A DNA stretch of 35,623 bases from an uncultured Actinomycetes bacterium (GTDB taxonomy: Bacteria > Actinomycetota > Actinomycetes > Nanopelagicales > Nanopelagicaceae). The DNA is taken from NCBI GenBank assembly GCA_903842675.1, contig CAIMMQ010000040.1, positions 1 to 35,623 on the forward strand. Reading direction: 5' to 3'. Of this stretch, positions 11,114-21,447 are shown piece after piece. A program made the position numbers and the translations under genes. A model generated the notes under the pieces. The model was not told where the DNA came from. It saw nothing but the letters and a program-made list of their open reading frames with translations, and did no database searches. Position 1 is the stretch's first letter; every line of letters begins with the position of its first letter.

Positions 11114-12001
11114 CTATATCTTATTTGAAGTTGTACGTCCAGAAATATTTAGATCCCAAATTGCCAACCAAACTAAAGTGGCACCTAGTAAATGCGCGCC
11201 CACTAAGAGTTCTGGAAGTTTAGTGAAATATTGAATGTAGCCGATGGCGCCTTGAGCAAGGGCGATTCCAAGGAAGCGCACTGATTTCTGCCTTATCAAT
11301 TCCTTTGATGCGCCAGATTCAGATACTCGTACGACTAAAATTAAGGCGAGGATCATCGAGATCAACAATATGACTAAGTCTGCATGCATCCAAGAAACCA
11401 CCCTTGGATCCAGGTGATAGCGCTTAGCTGAAATATCTCCAGCATGTGGACCGGTTCCAGTAACTATTGTTCCCATTGCGAGTACCGCAACACCAACCCC
11501 AACCAAAATCTTTAAAAGTAATCGAGTTGTCTCGCCTACGAGAGCTGTTTGCTTGCTCAAGATTCGCGAACGCAAAGTGAGCGCACCTGCGATTAGTGGC
11601 AGTGATAAGAAGAAGTGAGCGGATACTGAGATTGGATTAAGTTTTGTGAGAACCGTAATTCCACCTAGAACAACTTGAGCAAGAAAACCAAGAAGTTGAA
11701 AGATCGCCAGGTTTCGTAACTTGGCATAATCACTTCGGTTTTTTAATTTTCTAACAACATAAATGAGAGCCAAGATTGCGAATATAAAAATCAACCAGGC
11801 TACTAACCGATTTCCAAATTCAATCCAGGCATGTAGTTGGCCCTGCGCTGGGTGAGCAAGCGGCTTGATAGATCCTTTTGTGCATTCTGGCCAAGTTGGA
11901 CAACCAAGGCCCGATCCAGTTAATCGAACCGCACCACCGGAAACCACCAACACACTTTGAAGGACCAGTAGAGCAGTGAAAATTAAAGTGGCGAGCGACA
12001 T
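11114..12001 (-). CDS. ctaA: Heme A synthase (CtaA/COX15 family)
   Basis: 'VVSGGAVRLTGSGLGCPTWPEC', multiple TM segments, 'TGTGPHAGD', conserved His/TM pattern. Confidence 0.92.
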   Translation of the reverse strand: MSLATLIFTALLVLQSVLVVSGGAVRLTGSGLGCPTWPECTKGSIKPLAHPAQGQLHAWIEFGNRLVAWLIFIFAILALIYVVRKLKNRSDYAKLRNLAIFQLLGFLAQVVLGGITVLTKLNPISVSAHFFLSLPLIAGALTLRSRILSKQTALVGETTRLLLKILVGVGVAVLAMGTIVTGTGPHAGDISAKRYHLDPRVVSWMHADLVILLISMILALILVVRVSESGASKELIRQKSVRFLGIALAQGAIGYIQYFTKLPELLVGAHLLGATLVWLAIWDLNISGRTTSNKI

Positions 12002-12137
12002 GCGCTAACCCTAGGCCTTGTGCCAGTTGATCCGAGAGGAAGGCCACGCACCAAGCAGCATTATCTAGCTCTATATGGAGCGAGAATCACCACACGTCCA
12101 GGTGGCGCAATGCCGGGAATTACGCAACAATACCGTT

Positions 12138-12818
12138 GTGAAAAAGACTGAGGACAAAACCCGCGATCAGGTAGCGAAAGCGATCCTGGAGGGTGGTCCA
12201 GCAACCGCTGGAGCGCTGGCAAAACGCTTGAAAATTACTCCAGCAGGAATCCGTAGACACCTTGATTCTCTAATTGCAGCTGGCGTACTAATTGCTCGCG
12301 AACCTTATGTCACAAGCACTGATGCCCGGGGCCGCGGTCGACCTTCGAAAGTTTTTGTTTTAACAGATACCGGTCGCGATAAGTTCCTTCATTCTTACGA
12401 TGACCTTGCAGTATCGGCACTTCGATTTATGTCGCAATTTGGTAGCTCGGATTCGGTTTCAAATTTTGCTAAAGCCAGAGCGCAAGACCTCGCTACGCGA
12501 GCCAGTGTCACAGTTTCTAAAGCCAAAAACTTGAGCGATAAGAGCGTCGCACTTGCAAAGTTTCTAAGCGAGGACGGCTATGCCGCTAACAATCATTCAC
12601 AGGGGATAGGTGAAGAACTTTGTCAAAATCACTGTCCCATCGCTCACGTCGCCGCCCAATTCCCGGAACTCTGCGACGCGGAAACCGAAGCCTTCTCTCA
12701 ACTACTTGGCACCCATGTCCAGCGGTTAGCCACAATCGCGCATGGTGATGGAGTTTGCACAACATTTATTCCTAATTCGAAAAACCTAACCACTACTGGA
12801 AAGAGATCATCCAAATGA
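12138..12818 (+). CDS. sufR: SufR-type iron-sulfur HTH transcriptional regulator
   Basis: Winged HTH '[21 protein letters not shown]', '[16 protein letters not shown]', C-terminal cysteine cluster '[22 protein letters not shown]...GVCTTF'. ORF track start is 12075. A GTG at 12138 is a plausible alternative, so the start is uncertain. Confidence 0.88.
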   Translation: MKKTEDKTRDQVAKAILEGGPATAGALAKRLKITPAGIRRHLDSLIAAGVLIAREPYVTSTDARGRGRPSKVFVLTDTGRDKFLHSYDDLAVSALRFMSQFGSSDSVSNFAKARAQDLATRASVTVSKAKNLSDKSVALAKFLSEDGYAANNHSQGIGEELCQNHCPIAHVAAQFPELCDAETEAFSQLLGTHVQRLATIAHGDGVCTTFIPNSKNLTTTGKRSSK

Positions 12819-14233
12819 CCGATCAAACAATTGCTCATCCAGAACTCGACGGAATCGGTACATACGAGTACGGCTGGTCCGATAAAAGTGATGTGGGAAC
12901 GAACGCTCGCCGTGGTCTGAATGAAGAAGTTGTCCGTGACATTTCTTCCAAGAAGAGTGAGCCAAAGTGGATGCTTGATCTTCGCCTAAAAGGGTTGGAC
13001 CTATTCGCCAAGAAACCAATGCCTACTTGGGGCTCAGACTTGTCTGGAATCTTCTTTGACACAATTAAATATTTCGTTCGGTCAACCGAAAAGCAAGCAA
13101 CAACTTGGGATGACCTGCCAGATGACATTAAGAATACCTACGATCGCCTCGGAATCCCGGAAGCGGAAAAGCAACGTTTGGTTTCTGGAGTAGCGGCGCA
13201 GTACGAATCTGAAGTTGTTTACCATTCGATCCGTGAGGATTTAGAAGCACAAGGCGTCATATTCGTTGACACAGATACTGGCCTGCGCGAGCACGAGGAG
13301 CTCTTCAAAGAGTATTTCGGAACTGTTATTCCAGTTGGCGATAATAAATTTGCTGCGCTAAACACTTCAGTTTGGTCTGGTGGATCCTTTATCTACATTC
13401 CAAAGGGCGTAAAGGTTGATATCCCATTGCAAGCATATTTCCGGATCAATACCGAGAACATGGGTCAGTTTGAACGTACCTTAATCATCGCTGACGAAGA
13501 TTCCTACGTACATTATGTAGAAGGTTGTACTGCTCCAATTTACTCATCAGATTCACTGCACTCCGCTGTAGTTGAAATCATTGTGAAAAAGGGAGCGCGC
13601 GTCCGTTACACAACGATTCAAAATTGGTCCAATAACGTTTATAACCTAGTAACAAAGCGCGCAACATGTGCCGAGGGTGCGACTATGGAATGGATCGATG
13701 GAAACATCGGCTCCAAGGTGACCATGAAATACCCAGCAGTCTTTTTGATGGGTCCACATGCCAAGGGAGAAACTCTTTCTATTGCATTTGCGGGCGCCGG
13801 GCAGCATCAAGATGCTGGTTCAAAGATGGTGCACGCGGCTCCTTACACATCTTCTACGATCATTTCAAAATCTGTAGCGCGTGGTGGTGGTCGAACTTCT
13901 TACCGCGGTCTGGTTCAGATTCAAGAAGGTGCACACCATTCCAAATCAACAGTGAAATGTGATGCACTCTTAATCGATACTATTTCTAGATCTGATACAT
14001 ATCCATATGTAGATATCCGCGAAGATGACGTTTCGATGGGACACGAAGCCACAGTTTCTAAGGTAAGCGATGATCAATTGTTCTACTTGATGTCACGTGG
14101 ATTAAAGGAAGATGAAGCAATGGCCATGATTGTTCGTGGCTTCATTGAACCAATCGCCAGAGAACTTCCAATGGAATATGCCCTGGAACTAAATCGATTG
14201 ATCGAAATGCAGATGGAAGGTGCAGTCGGTTAA
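12815..14233 (+). CDS. sufB: Fe-S cluster assembly protein SufB
   Basis: '[28 protein letters not shown]', '[21 protein letters not shown]'. ATGA overlap with sufR; no intein seen. Confidence 0.97.
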   Translation: MTDQTIAHPELDGIGTYEYGWSDKSDVGTNARRGLNEEVVRDISSKKSEPKWMLDLRLKGLDLFAKKPMPTWGSDLSGIFFDTIKYFVRSTEKQATTWDDLPDDIKNTYDRLGIPEAEKQRLVSGVAAQYESEVVYHSIREDLEAQGVIFVDTDTGLREHEELFKEYFGTVIPVGDNKFAALNTSVWSGGSFIYIPKGVKVDIPLQAYFRINTENMGQFERTLIIADEDSYVHYVEGCTAPIYSSDSLHSAVVEIIVKKGARVRYTTIQNWSNNVYNLVTKRATCAEGATMEWIDGNIGSKVTMKYPAVFLMGPHAKGETLSIAFAGAGQHQDAGSKMVHAAPYTSSTIISKSVARGGGRTSYRGLVQIQEGAHHSKSTVKCDALLIDTISRSDTYPYVDIREDDVSMGHEATVSKVSDDQLFYLMSRGLKEDEAMAMIVRGFIEPIARELPMEYALELNRLIEMQMEGAVG

Positions 14234-15318
14234 TGAGCACTTTAACAACTAATTATTTAGTTCCAACTGGTCGGGAAGAGGCTTGGCGTTTCACGCCCCT
14301 CAATCGACTTGCGGGACTTCTAGATTCAACTGTGGCCTTAACCTCGACTAATTCCCTGGTAGCTAAATCGCTGCCTGCGGGAGTTAGCAGCAAGTTGGTT
14401 GCCGCATTAGATCTAGCGCCAATGGCAACAACGCTTGACGCTGCGACAATTCGCGTGCGGGAAGCCGTTACCGAAGTTCTTGTATTAGATATTGCAAAAG
14501 ACTCTGAAGTTTCAGAGCCTATTCATTTGAATCGCGTGACGATAGACGGCCAAGCCCAAGCGTCACGACTTCTAGTAAATGTTGGAACCAATGCCAAGGC
14601 TGTTTTGATCATAGAGAATCAAGGCAACGCGGTAATCGCCGAGGACATCGAATATGTTCTGGCGCCTGGTTCATCGCTAAAGGTTATTGTTTTGCAAGAG
14701 TGGGATGCAAAAACTGTTCACCTTGGTTCGCATCACGCAATTATTGATCGGGATGCATCCTTTACTTCTCTTATCGTTACGGTAGGTGGATCTGTTGTTC
14801 GATTGCTACCAACTGTTGAGTACCGCGGACCTGGTTCAAGCGCTGAGTTGTTTGGCCTATATTTCGCAACGGATGGCCAGCATTTAGAACACCGGATGCA
14901 TGTAGATCACAACGTTCCAAATGCTAAAAGCCGAGTTAATTACAAGGGTGCGTTATCAGGCGATAAAGCGCGCAGCGTGTGGATCGGAGATGTTCATATT
15001 CGCGCAGAGGCCGAAGGCACTGATACCTACGAATTGAATCGTAATTTGCTTCTTTCAGATGGGGCACGGGCAGATTCAGTACCTAACCTAGAAATTGAAA
15101 CTGGGGAAATCGTCGGAGCCGGTCACGCAAGTACAACAGGTCGCTTTGATGATGAACAACTTTTCTATCTTTCTTCTCGCGGAATACCTGCGCAAATCGC
15201 CCGTAGATTAGTCATTCGTGGTTTTTTCTCCGAGATCATCGGAAAAATCGGATCCCAAGAGATTGAAGAACGCCTTATGAACCGCATTGATGATCAACTT
15301 GCAAAGGTCGGTGCTTAA
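14233..15318 (+). CDS. sufD: Fe-S cluster assembly protein SufD
   Basis: 'EAWRFTPLNRL', 'DHNVPNAKSRVNYKGAL', 'GHASTTGRFDDEQLFYLSSRGI'. Confidence 0.95.
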   Translation: MSTLTTNYLVPTGREEAWRFTPLNRLAGLLDSTVALTSTNSLVAKSLPAGVSSKLVAALDLAPMATTLDAATIRVREAVTEVLVLDIAKDSEVSEPIHLNRVTIDGQAQASRLLVNVGTNAKAVLIIENQGNAVIAEDIEYVLAPGSSLKVIVLQEWDAKTVHLGSHHAIIDRDASFTSLIVTVGGSVVRLLPTVEYRGPGSSAELFGLYFATDGQHLEHRMHVDHNVPNAKSRVNYKGALSGDKARSVWIGDVHIRAEAEGTDTYELNRNLLLSDGARADSVPNLEIETGEIVGAGHASTTGRFDDEQLFYLSSRGIPAQIARRLVIRGFFSEIIGKIGSQEIEERLMNRIDDQLAKVGA

Positions 15319-15629
15319 TGGCCGATCTGCTGTTTGATCAGTTGAAATCTGGTGAACCAAAGAAAATCGAAATTGATGGGACTTCTGTCTGCGTCGTACG
15401 TGTTGGTGAAGAAGTTTTTGCCATAGACGATACCTGCAGCCACGCTGATGCGTCGCTATCTGATGGGGAAGTGAGTGATTTCAAGATTGAATGCTGGCTT
15501 CACGGTGCCGAGTTCGATCTGCGTTCTGGTGCTGCTCTAACGCCTCCAGCAACACAAGGGCTTGAAACTTTTACCGTAAACAAATCGGGGAATTCCGTAA
15601 CAATTACCAAGAAAAATGGAGATAAATAG
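15318..15629 (+). CDS. Non-heme Rieske-type ferredoxin subunit within the suf operon
   Basis: 'AIDDTCSHADASLSDG' and 'IECWLHGAEFDLRSG' (Rieske CxH...CxxH motifs). Confidence 0.92.
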   Translation: MADLLFDQLKSGEPKKIEIDGTSVCVVRVGEEVFAIDDTCSHADASLSDGEVSDFKIECWLHGAEFDLRSGAALTPPATQGLETFTVNKSGNSVTITKKNGDK

Positions 15630-16381
15630 TGAGCACTCTAGAGATCAAGAATCTACAAGTTTCGGTAGCAACCGAAAAAGGATTTACTGAAATTTTGCGC
15701 GGCGTTGATCTAACGATCAAATCTGGTGAGACACATGCAATTATGGGACCAAACGGTTCAGGTAAATCGACTCTGGCCTACTCAATAGCGGGCCATCCAA
15801 AATACACAATTACAGGTGGATCAGTGACTCTAGATGGTGCTGATGTTTTGGCAATGACAGTTGATGAGCGAGCAAAGGCTGGTCTCTTCCTGGCAATGCA
15901 ATATCCAGTTGAAGTCCCAGGAGTTTCAGTAACCAACTTCCTTCGCACAGCAGCAACTGCCATTCGCGGCGAAGCTCCTAAGTTGCGTACTTGGGTTGGC
16001 GAAGTTAAAGAAGCAATGGCTTCTTTGAATATGGACGCCGAATTTGCAGAACGAAATGTAAACGAAGGTTTTTCTGGCGGCGAGAAGAAGCGCCATGAAA
16101 TTCTGCAATTGGAACTCCTTAAGCCAAAGATCGCAATCTTGGATGAAACCGATTCCGGGCTTGATGTAGATGCTCTTCGTATAGTTTCTGAAGGTGTGAA
16201 TCGCGTTAAGGCGAATAGTGATTTAGGCGTAATGCTAATTACTCACTACACAAGAATTTTGCGCTACATCAAGCCAGATTTCGTACATGTTTTTGCGGCT
16301 GGACGTATCGTTGAAGAAGGTGGACCTGAGCTAGCCGACAAACTAGAAGATAAGGGTTACGCGGAATACACCACCGCTTAA
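15629..16381 (+). CDS. sufC: Fe-S cluster assembly ATPase SufC
   Basis: Walker A 'MGPNGSGKSTL', 'LFLAMQYPVEVPGVSVTNFLR', 'GFSGGEKKRHEILQLELLKPKIAILDETDSGLD'. Confidence 0.97.
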   Translation: MSTLEIKNLQVSVATEKGFTEILRGVDLTIKSGETHAIMGPNGSGKSTLAYSIAGHPKYTITGGSVTLDGADVLAMTVDERAKAGLFLAMQYPVEVPGVSVTNFLRTAATAIRGEAPKLRTWVGEVKEAMASLNMDAEFAERNVNEGFSGGEKKRHEILQLELLKPKIAILDETDSGLDVDALRIVSEGVNRVKANSDLGVMLITHYTRILRYIKPDFVHVFAAGRIVEEGGPELADKLEDKGYAEYTTA

Positions 16382-16384
16382 TTT

Positions 16385-17641
16385 ATGACTTCACCGATTG
16401 ATGTTGCCGCGTTAAAGCGTGATTTTGCGATCTTCGATAAGAAGATGCGTGGCGGAAAACAATTGGTTTATCTAGATTCTGGTGCAACGAGCCAGAAACC
16501 TCGTCAGGTCTTGGATGCCGAGCGATTTTTTTATGAGAACAACAATGCCGCCGTGCATCGGGGCGCACACCTGTTGGCTGAAGAAGCTAACGAAGCCTAC
16601 GAAGGCGCACGTCAAATTGTCGCTGATTTCATAGGAGCTGGTGCCGATGAAACAATTTTCACGAAAAGCGCTACTGAAAGTTTGAATCTAATTGCTTATA
16701 GTTTTGGTAATTCAAAACCTGGATCAAAATTCCACCTCAAAGCAGGGGATCGCATTGTTGTCTCAGAAATGGAACACCATGCAAATTTAATTCCGTGGCA
16801 ACAGTTGGCCAAGCGGACGGGCGCCGAACTTGTTTGGTTTGAAATTACTGAAGAGGGAAGGTTAGATCTCTCTAAAATTGCAGATGTAATCAATAAGAAG
16901 ACCAAAATAGTTGCAATTACTCATCAGTCGAATGTACTAGGAACTATTAATCCAATCCAAGAGATTACGCAAGCGGCAAAGAAAGTTGGCGCAGTAGTAG
17001 TTCTCGATGCCTGCCAATCGGCACCTCATTTTCAAATTGATGTAAAAGAACTAGGAATTGATTTTCTGGCTTTCTCTGGCCATAAGGCTCTTGGACCAAC
17101 CGGTGTCGGTATTTGTTGGGGTAAAGGCGAACATCTATCCGAAATGGAACCATTTCTTACAGGTGGTTCGATGATCGAAACCGTAACGATGACGGATGCA
17201 ACTTGGGCGCCGGCGCCACGAAAGTTTGAAGCAGGAGTTCCCAATATGGCACAAGCTGTTGGACTTGCTGCGGCTCTCAATTATTTATCGAAAATTGGGA
17301 TGGATCGCGTTGCAGAACATGATGCCTTGCTTACCGAGTATGCACTTTCGAAATTGGTAGCACTTCCTGGCGTGAGCGTTATTGGACCACAAAATGGCCT
17401 CGATCGCGGAGCGGTTGTTTCTTTCACAATCGATGGCATACATCCACATGATGTTGGTCAAGCGCTAGATGGAAATGGAATAGCAGTTCGCACCGGACAC
17501 CATTGCGCGTGGCCATTGATGCGTAAATTAAATCTTGTAGGCACAACACGTGCCTCTTTCTATATTTACAATGATTTGCAAGATATTGATATTTTGGTGC
17601 AATCAATTGGCGAAGCACAGAAATTCTTTGGAGTACTCTGA
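16385..17641 (+). CDS. sufS: Cysteine desulfurase, SufS family
   Basis: 'LVYLDSGATSQKP', 'NAAVHRGAHLLAEEA', PLP Lys 'AFSGHKALGPTGVG', 'RTGHHCAWPLM'. Confidence 0.97.
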   Translation: MTSPIDVAALKRDFAIFDKKMRGGKQLVYLDSGATSQKPRQVLDAERFFYENNNAAVHRGAHLLAEEANEAYEGARQIVADFIGAGADETIFTKSATESLNLIAYSFGNSKPGSKFHLKAGDRIVVSEMEHHANLIPWQQLAKRTGAELVWFEITEEGRLDLSKIADVINKKTKIVAITHQSNVLGTINPIQEITQAAKKVGAVVVLDACQSAPHFQIDVKELGIDFLAFSGHKALGPTGVGICWGKGEHLSEMEPFLTGGSMIETVTMTDATWAPAPRKFEAGVPNMAQAVGLAAALNYLSKIGMDRVAEHDALLTEYALSKLVALPGVSVIGPQNGLDRGAVVSFTIDGIHPHDVGQALDGNGIAVRTGHHCAWPLMRKLNLVGTTRASFYIYNDLQDIDILVQSIGEAQKFFGVL

Positions 17642-18087
17642 TGGAACTAGAATCGCTCTACCAAGAAGTTATTCTTGATCACTACAAGCACCCGGCAAAT
17701 AAGAAACTTAGCCCTGATTACACCGCGCAAGTGCATCATGTAAATACAAGTTGTGGTGATGAAATTACGTTAAACCTTTCACTGAAGGATGGGCTAATCT
17801 CGCAGGTTTCATGGGAGGGCGTTGGCTGTTCTATTTCACAGGCAAGTACTTCAATTATGACCGACCTTATGATCGGTAAAAATACCGAGAGCGCGCTCTC
17901 AGTATTAGGAGAATTTACCTCCTTAATGCAGAGCAAGGGCTTGGCCAAAGGAGATGAATTAGTCCTGGAAGATGCAGTTGCATTAGCCGGAGTTTCCAAA
18001 TTCCCAGCTCGGATCAAATGCGCTCTGCTTGGGTGGATGGCTTTTAAAGATGCAATTTCGCAAAGTGTGACTCAACAAGAGAAGTAA
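17641..18087 (+). CDS. sufU: Fe-S assembly / sulfur relay protein SufU
   Basis: 'LYQEVILDHYKHPANK', 'TSCGDEITL', 'GVGCSISQASTSIM', 'PARIKCALLGWMAF'. Confidence 0.95.
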   Translation: MELESLYQEVILDHYKHPANKKLSPDYTAQVHHVNTSCGDEITLNLSLKDGLISQVSWEGVGCSISQASTSIMTDLMIGKNTESALSVLGEFTSLMQSKGLAKGDELVLEDAVALAGVSKFPARIKCALLGWMAFKDAISQSVTQQEK

Positions 18088-18123
18088 TTCCAGTAAGATT
18101 CCGATTAGAAATCAAGGAGAGAT

Positions 18124-18444
18124 ATGAGTGCAAACATAGCTACGATCGAAGATGTAACCGAGGCGATGAAAGATGTCATTGATCCAGAACTCGGCATAAA
18201 TGTGATCGATCTGGGCTTGGTCTACGACATGCGAGTTGATGAGAACAACATTGCAATCCTTGACATGACTTTGACCTCAGCAGCTTGCCCGCTTCAAGAT
18301 GTTATCGAAGACCAAACACACCAGGTTCTTCAAGATTTAACGTCTGATGTAAAAATTAATTGGGTCTGGATGCCACCTTGGGGTCCTAACAAGATATCTG
18401 ATGAAGGCCGCGAACAACTTCGCGCCATCGGCTTCACCGTTTAA
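18124..18444 (+). CDS. SufT-like / MIP18 (DUF59) family protein
   Basis: 'MKDVIDPELGINVIDLGLVYDM', 'MTLTSAACPL', 'PPWGPNKISDEGREQLRAIGF'. Confidence 0.93.
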   Translation: MSANIATIEDVTEAMKDVIDPELGINVIDLGLVYDMRVDENNIAILDMTLTSAACPLQDVIEDQTHQVLQDLTSDVKINWVWMPPWGPNKISDEGREQLRAIGFTV

Positions 18445-18457
18445 GAGGTAGCGCCTA

Positions 18458-20320
18458 ATGTCAATGCATGGCCAGTGGATGGCCCTGCGATCGCTTACTT
18501 CAGATCAATCGGTTAAGAATCAGAAACTAAAAGCTGGCACATTTAAAAGAATTTTGGGTTTTGCTGCCCCCTACAAAAAATACCTAATTATTTTCATGAT
18601 TACTGTAGTAATCGATGCGTTTTTGGTCGTCGCTACGCCCTTGCTACTTCGCTCACTTGTAGACAAAGGCGTAATACCTGGCAATGGTGCTTTGGTAACA
18701 AAATTAGCGTTCATTGTGGGAGCTCTAGCTGTAGCTGATGCTGGGTTCAACATGTTGGGGCGTTGGTTTTCTAGCCGAATCGGTGAAGGGCTGATTTATG
18801 ACTTACGAAGCAAAGTTTTTGAACATGTACAGAAGCAATCGATAGCGTTCTTCACCAGAACACAAACAGGTGCCCTAATTTCACGTATAAATTCTGATGT
18901 GATTGGCGCGCAACAAGCTTTCACTGCAACGCTATCGGGTGTAGTTAGCAACTCACTTAGCCTTATTTTGGTTGCCATAACAATGATGACGCTGTCTTGG
19001 CAGATTACCTTGGTTTCACTGGTACTGCTTCCGGTCTTTTTAATTCCGACTAAGTGGATAGGTAAGAAACTCCAGGAATATACCCGCCGTTCCTTTCAAT
19101 TGAACGCTGAAATGTCCTCAACTATGACGGAGCGTTTCAATGTTTCTGGCGCGCTATTAGTTGCCCTCTACGGCGATAAAAAACAAGAGTCCAAGAATTT
19201 TTCAGCCAAAGCCCGAAACGTTGCAGATATGGGAATTTCTATCGCAATGTTAAACCGCATCTTTTTTATCGCCATGACTTCGGTAGCTGCAGTAGCAACA
19301 GCCTTTGCATATGGGATCGGTGGACATCTCGCCATTAATAAGCAGATTACGGTTGGAACTCTCTTGGCTATCACTGCCCTCTTGGCCAGGTTATACGGTC
19401 CGCTTACCGCACTCTCAAATGTTCGAGTAGATGTTATGTCAGCGCTGGTATCTTTCGAGCGGGTTTTTGAAGTTTTGGATCTAGAACCGATGGTTAAAGA
19501 TTGCGAAAATCCAAAGAGTATTGCTGTCGGCGTTCCAAGCATCGCTTTTGAAAACGTTACTTTTGGTTACCCCAAAGCTTCTGAGATTTCACTAGCGTCA
19601 CTAGAAGGTGTAGCCAAAGAACAGATACCCGAGAGCGGACAAGTACTCCAAGGACTTAATTTTGTTTGTGCCCCCGGAACTTTTACAGCGATTGTTGGGC
19701 CGTCGGGAGCCGGTAAAAGTACGATCTCAAATCTAATTCCACGACTTTATGATGTTACTGGTGGTGCGATCCGCATAAATGGAATTGACATTCGCGATTT
19801 GAAGTTGGAAGAACTAAGAACAGCAATCGGTGTAGTGACACAAGACTCTCATATGTTCCACGAAAGTATTCGGGAGAATTTGAAATACGCAAAACCTAAT
19901 GCAACTGATGAAGAAATCCTTAGCGCTTGCCGGTCAGCACAAATGTCAGATTTCATTGGTACTTTGCCGAACGGGCTCGACACCATTGTTGGTGAACGAG
20001 GTCATCGACTTTCAGGTGGCGAGCGTCAACGATTAGCTATCGCTAGGTTGCTACTGAAAGCACCGAGCATCGTAATTTTGGATGAGGCAACGGCCCATCT
20101 CGATTCCGAGAATGAAGCACTCGTTCAGGAGGCTTTGAAAGTAGCGCTAGTTGGCCGTACAAGTTTGGTCATCGCGCACCGACTTTCAACGATTGTCGCT
20201 GCTGATCAAATTATCGTTTTGGATGGTGGAGTTGTAGTCGAAAAAGGTAAGCACGAAGAATTGGTTGCGAAGCGAGGGATGTATTTTGACCTTTACCAGC
20301 GCCAAGCCCTTACCGCTTAA
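18458..20320 (+). CDS. ABC transporter, fused permease/ATPase (exporter, MsbA-like)
   Basis: N-terminal six-TM ABC domain, Walker A 'VGPSGAGKSTISNL', signature 'LSGGERQRLAIAR', 'VILDEATAHLDSE'. Exact start uncertain (several near ATGs). Confidence 0.93.
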   Translation: MSMHGQWMALRSLTSDQSVKNQKLKAGTFKRILGFAAPYKKYLIIFMITVVIDAFLVVATPLLLRSLVDKGVIPGNGALVTKLAFIVGALAVADAGFNMLGRWFSSRIGEGLIYDLRSKVFEHVQKQSIAFFTRTQTGALISRINSDVIGAQQAFTATLSGVVSNSLSLILVAITMMTLSWQITLVSLVLLPVFLIPTKWIGKKLQEYTRRSFQLNAEMSSTMTERFNVSGALLVALYGDKKQESKNFSAKARNVADMGISIAMLNRIFFIAMTSVAAVATAFAYGIGGHLAINKQITVGTLLAITALLARLYGPLTALSNVRVDVMSALVSFERVFEVLDLEPMVKDCENPKSIAVGVPSIAFENVTFGYPKASEISLASLEGVAKEQIPESGQVLQGLNFVCAPGTFTAIVGPSGAGKSTISNLIPRLYDVTGGAIRINGIDIRDLKLEELRTAIGVVTQDSHMFHESIRENLKYAKPNATDEEILSACRSAQMSDFIGTLPNGLDTIVGERGHRLSGGERQRLAIARLLLKAPSIVILDEATAHLDSENEALVQEALKVALVGRTSLVIAHRLSTIVAADQIIVLDGGVVVEKGKHEELVAKRGMYFDLYQRQALTA

Positions 20321-21032
20321 ATTCCCTAAATAAGGCAATTCGCCCAATCAAAATCAGAACCGCGAAGGCCAACCATTGAATTGCATATGCATAATGTGGA
20401 CCGTTGGTAAGTGAGGGCACAGATATTTCAGTAAGCGGCGCGGCCCAGGTCTGATCAGCCTCTATTAAGTCGAGATAAAAATTTGCCGCTTTGACTCCTT
20501 GTAAGTTTGAGATGTCAGGCAAGTTCTTTCGACTTGTAGTTGCGAAAAAGGATCCTTGGAGTTGGTGACTCAAGTTTTCTGATCTAATACGTGCGGTTAT
20601 CGATAATTTGCTTGATTGTAATTCTGGAACCTGGGGCGGGGTTTTCGCATCAGAGCCAGCAGCGACCCAACCTCTATCGATCCAGTAGGCGCGGGTATCC
20701 TCACTTCGAAATAGTTGTAGAACTTCAAAGCCATATTTTCCATCAAAGTAGCGATTACGAATCAGTTCCTGATGTGCTAAATCAAAATGGCCAGATAGCG
20801 AAACTGTGCGCCATTGGTAGGCAATTGAATCTAGGGGAGCCACTGAGTCGGTTGCATCTAGTGCGGAGAGAGCGACGGTATTGGCCTTTTCATTCTTGGA
20901 AATGATCGAGTTCTGATGGCTTTGCCCTTGGCCACGGTGTAGTTGCCATTGCGAGGCAACGAGGCATAAGGCAACCAGTATTAAAGCGACTGCCGATTGG
21001 AGGAGTGAGGGAAGATTGAAAAACTTCTTCAT
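20310..21032 (-). CDS. SURF1 family protein (cytochrome oxidase biogenesis)
   Basis: N-terminal TM, 'CLVASQWQLHRGQ', 'WRTVSLSGHFD', 'YWIDRGWVAAG', C-terminal 'GPHYAYAIQWLAFAVLILIG'. Confidence 0.92.
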   Translation of the reverse strand: MKKFFNLPSLLQSAVALILVALCLVASQWQLHRGQGQSHQNSIISKNEKANTVALSALDATDSVAPLDSIAYQWRTVSLSGHFDLAHQELIRNRYFDGKYGFEVLQLFRSEDTRAYWIDRGWVAAGSDAKTPPQVPELQSSKLSITARIRSENLSHQLQGSFFATTSRKNLPDISNLQGVKAANFYLDLIEADQTWAAPLTEISVPSLTNGPHYAYAIQWLAFAVLILIGRIALFREFKR

Positions 21033-21043
21033 GCTATCTAACG

Positions 21044-21325
21044 TTAGTTACCGATAGATTTTTGTTTGAAATTTGTGGCGGCTGTTCTAATAGTTTCCCG
21101 GCCAGCGTTAGCCATCACGACAGCGATATAGGGAAGTAAGACTGCCCCAAGGAGAGTGAACCAGCGATACGGACTTGGAAGAATCACAGTAAGAATAAAA
21201 CAAAGTGTTCGAATCATCATGGAGATGAAGTAACGTCTCGCTCTAGTACTTTGGTCGCTCGAAAGAGACTCACCTGCCGAAGTAATCGACTCAGTTTTAA
21301 TCCGAGATTTCTTGGTACGGGCCAT
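21044..21325 (-). CDS. DUF3099 family small membrane protein
   Basis: 'ARRYFISMMIRTLCFILTVILPSPYRWFTLLGAVLLPYIAVVMANAGRE'. DUF3099-like in architecture and gene neighbourhood. Confidence 0.8.
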   Translation of the reverse strand: MARTKKSRIKTESITSAGESLSSDQSTRARRYFISMMIRTLCFILTVILPSPYRWFTLLGAVLLPYIAVVMANAGRETIRTAATNFKQKSIGN

Positions 21326-21447
21326 GCCCTAACGATAAGCGTAAATCAGCAGAACTTCCCATTGATTTATGCGACCCGAGTACAACCCCGTTAGCGGCTC
21401 TTACGTCATTCTTAGGGATACGCCTCGGTAACAAGTATGTTTCTCCC

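Noticed and set aside
12815-14233. Possible intein in sufB (known in mycobacteria)
   Set aside because: The protein is a normal 472 aa and all SufB motifs are contiguous.
19168-19542. 124-aa minus-strand ORF inside the ABC exporter gene
   Set aside because: Antisense shadow ORF in a well-supported CDS with no recognisable motifs.
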